This document shows positions 59,552 to 64,000 of a DNA stretch of 64,000 nt, in pieces. Numbering within the stretch: position 1 is the stretch's first letter; each line of letters begins with the position of its first letter. The position numbers were made by a program, and so were the translations under genes. Where the stretch lies: contig BIFP01000020.1 of NCBI GenBank assembly GCA_005402585.1, positions 1 through 64,000 of the forward strand, read 5' to 3'. The stretch is from Micromonosporaceae bacterium KJ-029. GTDB lineage: Bacteria; Actinomycetota; Actinomycetes; Mycobacteriales; Micromonosporaceae. The notes under the pieces are model-generated. The model saw only the letters and a list, made by a program, of their open reading frames with translations. It was not told where the DNA came from and did no database searches.

Positions 59552-60448
59552 ATGACCAGCAACACCGGCGCCCCCGTCGTGGTGGGCGTGGACGGTTCCG
59601 AGGTCGCGCTGCACGCCGTCCGGGCCGCCGCGCGGGAGGCGGCGGACCGGCACCGCCCGCTGCGGGTCGTACACGCGTTCATCTGGCCGCTGATGGGGGT
59701 GCCACTGGGTCCGGCGCCGGGGGCACCCGCCGGCGGCGGCCTGCGCAACCAGGCCGAGCAGTGTGTCGCCGAGGCGGTGGCCGAGGCCGGCAAGGCCGCC
59801 CCGGACGTGGCGGTCAGCGGCACGGTGGTCGACGGGGCAGCCGCGGCCGTGCTGCTCGCGGAGTCCCGCGACGCCGCGCTGGTCGTCCTCGGCAGCCGTG
59901 GCCTGGGCGGCTTCGCCGGGCTGCTGATCGGTTCGGTGGCCGTGCAGGTCAGCTCCCGCGCGGACTGCCCGGTGCTGGTCGTGCGGGGTGAGCCCCGGGC
60001 CGACGGGCCGGTGGTGGTGGGCGTCGACGGCTCGGAACTCTCCCAGGAGGCGGTCGGGTTCGCGTTCGAGGAGGCGGCCCGGCGCGGCACGGAACTGGTC
60101 GCGGTGCACGCCTGGCTCTACCCGACCCCGGCCGGCCCCGGCGACATCCTCCCCCTGGTCTACGACCTGGACGCTTTCCGCCAGGAGGAGGAACGCACGC
60201 TCGCCGAGTCGGTGGCCGGCTGGTCCGAGCGTTACCCGGAGGTGCCGGTGCGGCAGCGACTCGTCCGAGGCTCCCCGGCCCGGGCGCTGGTCGAGGAGTC
60301 CCGCACCGCCCAGCTGGTGGTGGTCGGCGCGCGGGGGCGGGGAGCGCTGAGCGGGCTGCTGCTCGGCTCGGTCAGCCACGCGGTGCTGCACCACGCCCAC
60401 TCCCCGCTGGCGATCGTACGGAAGCCGCGTACGGTCGAAGGATCTTGA
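59552..60448 (+). CDS. Universal stress protein, tandem two-domain
   Basis: A 298-residue protein with two Usp domains. Domain 1 (residues 8-145) has VVVGVDGSEVALHAVRAAAREA and the ATP-binding G-x2-G-x9-G loop in VLGSRGLGGFAGLLIGSVAVQV. Domain 2 (about 152-290) has VVVGVDGSELSQEAVGFAFEEA and VVGARGRGALSGLLLGSVSHAV. Both ATP loops are intact. ATG 59552 follows AGGAGG by 5 bases, 32 bases after the ATPase stop. The tandem arrangement is typical of the hypoxia-induced mycobacterial Usps. Confidence 0.93.
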   Translation: MTSNTGAPVVVGVDGSEVALHAVRAAAREAADRHRPLRVVHAFIWPLMGVPLGPAPGAPAGGGLRNQAEQCVAEAVAEAGKAAPDVAVSGTVVDGAAAAVLLAESRDAALVVLGSRGLGGFAGLLIGSVAVQVSSRADCPVLVVRGEPRADGPVVVGVDGSELSQEAVGFAFEEAARRGTELVAVHAWLYPTPAGPGDILPLVYDLDAFRQEEERTLAESVAGWSERYPEVPVRQRLVRGSPARALVEESRTAQLVVVGARGRGALSGLLLGSVSHAVLHHAHSPLAIVRKPRTVEGS

Positions 60449-60606
60449 CCGACGGGGCCGCGCCGCTCCCCCGGTGCGGCCCCACGGGCGGCGGGCCGGT
60501 GCGGCCCGCCCCGCCGCCGGTAGGCCGGCCCCCGGGTGGTGGTGTGTCGGGGCCGGCCCGCCGGCGGGTGACGCCGACAATGACCTGAGCGACTCGTGGA
60601 GGGCCC

Positions 60607-61452
60607 ATGAACCGACCTGTCGTGGTGGGGGTGGACGGATCACCGCCGAGCCTGGTCGCCGCGGAGCACGCGGCGCAGGCGGCGGTGTGGCGGTCCCGTC
60701 CACTGCACCTGGTGCACGGCTATCTGCATCCACTTGGCTACGGGGTGCCGATCAACCCGTACGAGCTGGGGTTGCCGTCGCCGACGGAGGACGGCCGGAA
60801 GATGCTCGAACAGACCGCCGCCGAGTTGGTCGACCAGTGGCCGGGGCTGACGGTGGAGGTGCGCCAGGTGGCCGGCGGGCCGGGCGCGACCCTGGTCGAG
60901 GAGTCCCGGCGGGCGGAGCTGGTCGTGGTGGGCAGCCGGGGCCTGGGCGGCTTCGCGGGGCTGCTGCTCGGCTCGGTCGGCACCCAGGTCGCCGCGCACG
61001 GCCACTGCCCGGTGCTGGTGATCCGGCCGCCCGACCGTCCCGTCCCGACCGAGGGGCCGGTGCTGGTCGGGGTGGACGGCTCCGAGTCGGCCGAACTCGC
61101 CGTCGGGTACGGCGCCGAGGAGGCCGCCCGGCGCGGTGCGACCCTGGTGCTGCTGCACGTCGCCGATGAGCGGGACACCGGCGACGGCGGGGAGGCGGCG
61201 GCGCTGCTGGCCACCGCGGGTGCGGCGGCCCGGGGCAGCCACCGGGGCCTGACCGTGGAGGAACGGGTGGTCGCCGCGCCGAAACCCGACCAGGCGTTGA
61301 TCGAGGCGACCGGGGACGCCGCGCTCGTGGTGGCCGGTTCACGCGGCCGGGGTGGGTTCACCGGCCTGCTGCTCGGCTCGGTCAGCCAGGCACTGGTGCA
61401 CCACGCCCGGTGTCCGGTACTCATCGCCCACCGGTACGAACCCGAGCCCTGA
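60607..61452 (+). CDS. Universal stress protein, tandem two-domain (second copy)
   Basis: A 281-residue tandem Usp protein, paralogous to the preceding gene. Domain 1: VVVGVDGSPPSLVAAEHAAQAAV and VVGSRGLGGFAGLLLGSVGTQV. Domain 2: VLVGVDGSESAELAVGYGAEEAARRG and VVAGSRGRGGFTGLLLGSVSQAL. The start is ATG 60607 with GGAGGG upstream. The stop codon begins a short GACCGCCG hairpin and the terminator at 61474-61508 follows. Confidence 0.93.
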   Translation: MNRPVVVGVDGSPPSLVAAEHAAQAAVWRSRPLHLVHGYLHPLGYGVPINPYELGLPSPTEDGRKMLEQTAAELVDQWPGLTVEVRQVAGGPGATLVEESRRAELVVVGSRGLGGFAGLLLGSVGTQVAAHGHCPVLVIRPPDRPVPTEGPVLVGVDGSESAELAVGYGAEEAARRGATLVLLHVADERDTGDGGEAAALLATAGAAARGSHRGLTVEERVVAAPKPDQALIEATGDAALVVAGSRGRGGFTGLLLGSVSQALVHHARCPVLIAHRYEPEP

Positions 61453-61473
61453 CCGCCGCCCACGGCGGTCCCT

Positions 61474-61508
61474 GACGACGACCGCCCCGTCGCGGGGCGG
61501 TCGTCGTC
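61474..61508. terminator. Perfect 16-bp hairpin, bidirectional terminator
   Basis: GACGACGACCGCCCC (61474-61488) is perfectly inverted at 61494-61508 with one more base pair and a 3-base loop. It follows the Usp stop and precedes the end of the convergent FMN reductase gene. A smaller hairpin (61451-61470) lies just upstream and overlaps the Usp stop codon. Confidence 0.9.
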
Positions 61509-61517
61509 GGTTCCGGG

Positions 61518-62141
61518 TCAGCCGTCGCCGCCGCGCAGCAGCTGCTCGAAGCTGGTGGTGAGGGCGAACGGGTCGGCCGGCCCGCTCGACGGCGGACGCC
61601 GGTGCACCTGCTCGGCCAGTTCCCGACCGGCGCGGCTGATCCGGGCGCGCAGCGCGCCGTCGGCCGTGCCGGCGGACCAGTCCTCCGGTGCGGCGAAGAC
61701 CGCCGTCGGCAGCACCACCGCCCGCAGGTAGGTGAACATCGGCCGGACCGCGTGCTCCAGGGCGAGGGAGTGCCGGGCGGTGCCCCCGGTGGCGCCGACC
61801 AGCACCGGCCGGCCGGCCAGCACGTCGGCGTCGACCAGGTCGAAGAACGACTTGAACAACCCGTTGTACGAGGCGTTGAAGATCGGCGTGACGGCGATCA
61901 GCCCGTCGGCGCCGGTGACCTGGTCGAGCACCTGCCGCAGGGCCTCCGACGGGAAGCCGGTGAGCAGGTGGTTGACGATGTCGTGGGCGTGCTCCCGCAG
62001 CTCGACCGGACGCAGCTCGACGTCCTCGCCGCGCCCGACCAGCTCGTCGCGGGTGGCCGCGGCGAGCTGATCGGCGAGCAGTCGGGTCGACGAGGGCTGG
62101 CCGAGGCCGGCCGACACCACGGCCAGGGTGCGCGCGGTCAC
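61518..62141 (-). CDS. NADPH-dependent FMN reductase (CE1759-type)
   Basis: A 207-residue flavodoxin-like reductase: LAVVSAGLGQPSSTRLLADQLAAAT (phosphate loop) and GLIAVTPIFNASYNGLFKSFFDLVD (about residues 84-108, typical of NADPH-dependent FMN reductases). GTG 62141 overlaps the stop of the LLM oxidoreductase gene (GTGA), so the two are coupled. It should supply reduced FMN to the neighbouring oxidoreductase. Confidence 0.88.
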   Translation of the reverse strand: MTARTLAVVSAGLGQPSSTRLLADQLAAATRDELVGRGEDVELRPVELREHAHDIVNHLLTGFPSEALRQVLDQVTGADGLIAVTPIFNASYNGLFKSFFDLVDADVLAGRPVLVGATGGTARHSLALEHAVRPMFTYLRAVVLPTAVFAAPEDWSAGTADGALRARISRAGRELAEQVHRRPPSSGPADPFALTTSFEQLLRGGDG

Positions 62142-63277
62142 CGGTCGGTCTCCGCACCGGTGCCGGCCAGGTCGGTGGCCGGGTTCTCGCCGGCCTGCCC
62201 GGCCCGCTCGGCGGCGGCCCGCAGCGAGGCGTGCGTGGGCGCGACCGGCACGTGCGCCGGGCGCAGCGAGTCGAACTCCTTGCGCAGCACGGGGACGACC
62301 TCCTCGCCGAGCATGTCGAGCTGTTCCAGCACGGTCTTCAGCGGCAGGCCGGCATGGTCCAGGAGGAACAGCTGCCGCTGGTAGTCGCCCACGTAGTCAC
62401 GGAAGCCGAGGGTGCGGTCGATGACCTGCTGCGGGCTGCCGACGGTCAGCGGGGTCTGCGCGGTGAACTCCTCCAGCGACGGGCCGTGCCCGTAGACCGG
62501 CGCGTTGTCGAAGTACGGCCGGAACTCGCGTACCGCGTCCTGGGAGTTGCGCCGCATGAACACCTGGCCGCCGAGGCCGACGATGGCCTGGTCGGCGGAG
62601 CCGTGGCCGTAGTGCTCGAAGCGCTGGCGGTACAGGCCCACCATCCGGCGGGTGTGCTCGGCCGGCCAGAAGATGTGGTTGGCGAAGAAACCGTCGCCGT
62701 AGTACGCGGCCTGCTCGGCGATCTCCGGGCTGCGGATCGATCCGTGCCACACGAACGGCGGCACGCCGTCGAGCGGGCGCGGCGTCGAGGTGAACGACTG
62801 CAGCGGGGTGCGGAAGCGGCCCTTCCAGTCGACCACGTCCTCCCGCCAGAGCCGGCGCAGCAGGTCGTAGTTCTCGATCGCCAGCGGGATGCCGTTGCGG
62901 ATGTCCTGGCCGAACCAGGGGTAGACCGGGCCGGTGTTACCGCGGCCCATCATCAGGTCGACCCGGCCGTCGGCCAGGTGCTGCAGCATCGCGTAGTCCT
63001 CGGCGATCTTCACCGGGTCGTTGGTGGTGATCAACGTGGTCGCGGTGGAGAGCAGCAGCCGCTCGGTACGGGCCGCGATGTAGCCCAGCATCGTGGTGGG
63101 CGACGAGGGCACGAACGGCGGGTTGTGGTGCTCGCCGGTGGCGAAGACGTCGAGACCGACCTCCTCGGCCTTGAGCGCGATGGTCACCATCGCCTTGATC
63201 CGCTCACCCTCGGTCGGCTCGCGCCCGTTGGTCGGGTCGACCGTGACGTCGCCGACGGTGAAGACCCCGAACTGCAT
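62138..63277 (-). CDS. LLM class flavin-dependent oxidoreductase (CE1758-type)
   Basis: A 379-residue bacterial-luciferase-like monooxygenase: MQFGVFTVGDVTVDP at the N-terminus, LDVFATGEHHNPPFVPSSPTTMLGYIAARTERLLLSTATTLI, then RVDLMMGRGNTGPVYPWFGQDI. The pairing with an FMN reductase is typical for two-component flavin oxygenases. It uses reduced flavin and oxygen to oxidise an unknown substrate. The last 45 residues are a low-complexity tail. ATG 63277 follows AGGAG by about 7 bases. Confidence 0.9.
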   Translation of the reverse strand: MQFGVFTVGDVTVDPTNGREPTEGERIKAMVTIALKAEEVGLDVFATGEHHNPPFVPSSPTTMLGYIAARTERLLLSTATTLITTNDPVKIAEDYAMLQHLADGRVDLMMGRGNTGPVYPWFGQDIRNGIPLAIENYDLLRRLWREDVVDWKGRFRTPLQSFTSTPRPLDGVPPFVWHGSIRSPEIAEQAAYYGDGFFANHIFWPAEHTRRMVGLYRQRFEHYGHGSADQAIVGLGGQVFMRRNSQDAVREFRPYFDNAPVYGHGPSLEEFTAQTPLTVGSPQQVIDRTLGFRDYVGDYQRQLFLLDHAGLPLKTVLEQLDMLGEEVVPVLRKEFDSLRPAHVPVAPTHASLRAAAERAGQAGENPATDLAGTGAETDR

Positions 63278-63646
63278 GACCTGCTCCTCGTGTCGTCCCG
63301 ACCGGGGCCGTCGCGGCTCCCGGACTCACCCGACAACATATTTGACGAGTCAACTATTCCGTGCCCGGCGGCGTCGCCGATGGCCATCGTCACGCCCAGG
63401 TGGCCGTTCTGCGATCTGACACCCGAACGGGTGCAAACCGGAGGCCGCAGCGCAAAAGGGGATCGGAGGCTCCCATTTTGTGGATATTTTTCATGTACTA
63501 GGCACCATCTCCCGGATTGAGGGAGAACCCACCAGAGATCGGTTTTGGGTTACCGAGCGTGCCTTCGGACGCCTGTATCCCGATGCGACGGCCATGCGGC
63601 CCGCCGGATCAGGCTCAGCGACTGTTGTCCAGGAAAGGGGCTACAG
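63278..63646. other. Divergent intergenic region with inverted repeat
   Basis: About 370 bases. TTGAC-ga-GTCAA lies at 63342-63353 and could be the operator for the oxidoreductase pair. The part from 63455 to 63510 is noticeably AT-rich (GATATTTTTCATGTACTAG). The RBS of the next gene is AGGAAAGGGG at about 63631-63640. No gene or RNA family was recognised. Confidence 0.45.
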
Positions 63647-64000
63647 GTGATCAGAACGCGTGGGCGGCTCTTGGCCGTCGCGGCGATGGCCAGCGCGGCG
63701 GTGGCGGTTTCCGCCACGGTGGCAATGGGGGACGGAGGTGGCCACGACAATACGGGAAGGCAGGACGGCGGCAGTCACGAGGAGCGCGGCCCGCGGTTCA
63801 GAGTGATACACCAAGTCTCCGACGACCCAGCACGAGAACCGGCGCTCGTCGACCCGGACGCCGTCAACTCGTGGGGGCTGGCGCTGGGGCCGACGACACC
63901 CCTGTGGGTGTCGAACAACGGCACCAACACCGCCACCGTCTACAGCGGTGGCATCAACGGCGAGCCGGTGGACAAGGTCCGCACCGTCACCATCCCCGCT
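63647..64000 (+). CDS. Secreted TIGR03118-like protein, 3' end outside the window
   Basis: The first 118 residues of a secreted protein cut by the window end. Residues 1-25 form a signal peptide (IRTRGRLLAVAAMASAAVAVSATVA). FRVIHQVSDDPAREPALVDPDAVNSWGLALGPTTPLWVSNNGTNTATVY matches the N-terminus of the TIGR03118 family of exported beta-propeller-like proteins with unknown role. GTG 63647 is chosen for the signal peptide and the upstream purine-rich RBS. Confidence 0.7.
   Translation, partial: MIRTRGRLLAVAAMASAAVAVSATVAMGDGGGHDNTGRQDGGSHEERGPRFRVIHQVSDDPAREPALVDPDAVNSWGLALGPTTPLWVSNNGTNTATVYSGGINGEPVDKVRTVTIPA

Noticed and set aside
61451..61470. Extra terminator hairpin
   Set aside because: GACCGCCG...CGGCGGTC has only 8-bp arms and overlaps a stop codon; the 16-bp hairpin beyond it is the better terminator.
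63278..63646. Riboswitch in the AT-rich intergenic region
   Set aside because: No recognisable conserved pairing of a known riboswitch class (for example c-di-AMP or SAM) could be traced.

Overview
The window is high-GC DNA with many GTG starts and dense ATGA/GTGA stop-start overlaps. It fits a filamentous actinomycete, most likely Micromonosporaceae. No rRNA gene, intact tRNA, CRISPR array or intact insertion sequence was seen.

Layout. (1) 1-5479: sugar-modification genes (two DegT-type aminotransferases, a NeuD-type acetyltransferase), an MFS exporter and a membrane-anchored TolB-like protein. (2) 5644-21486: about 16 kb of unrelated genes that separates two blocks of glycan genes. It holds a TetR-controlled pair, a PadR/DUF1048/ABC-exporter operon behind a very long palindrome, a vapC relic, an NhaA antiporter fused to a redox-dead thioredoxin-like domain and coupled to two SDRs, an SDR/SnoaL pair, an ECF sigma factor, and a monooxygenase/esterase/methyltransferase set. 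It looks like an acquired or patchwork island. (3) 21487-46224: a Wzx/Wzy-type polysaccharide locus. It has an initiating phosphoglycosyltransferase, a flippase, a Wzy-like polymerase, a Wzz-like protein, five glycosyltransferases, a deacetylase, two secreted beta-helix proteins, a very large secreted DMFA/DUF4082 protein, and an ACP/acyl-CoA ligase/PLP-decarboxylase trio of the exosortase-A-associated type with no exosortase beside it. (4) 46870-51665: an AhpD-like protein and then a three-gene coupled operon: an NrtR-like Nudix regulator, a PNP-family nucleosidase carrying a RHIM/amyloid-like motif, and a membrane protein starting with the same motif. This is the best candidate for an undescribed system, probably an abortive-infection or cell-death module. 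(5) 51872-63277: NRAMP-like transporter with two PRC-barrel proteins, a CorC/HlyC protein, two small acetyltransferase-like genes, then a block resembling a DosR/hypoxia regulon (P-type ATPase, two tandem universal stress proteins, FMN reductase plus LLM oxidoreductase). (6) 63647-64000: start of a secreted TIGR03118-like protein cut by the window end.

How genes work together: the polysaccharide genes would start a lipid-linked repeat unit (44719-46224), extend it (glycosyltransferases at 30544, 35769, 39310, 40617, 41731), decorate it (aminotransferases, acetyltransferase, deacetylase), flip it (29090) and polymerise it with length control (36608, 37993). In the 47795-51665 operon the shared motif suggests that the membrane protein recruits the nucleosidase effector by homotypic assembly, while the Nudix/winged-helix protein controls the operon through a palindrome in its leaderless promoter. 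All functional calls come from reading sequence motifs; no database search was run.
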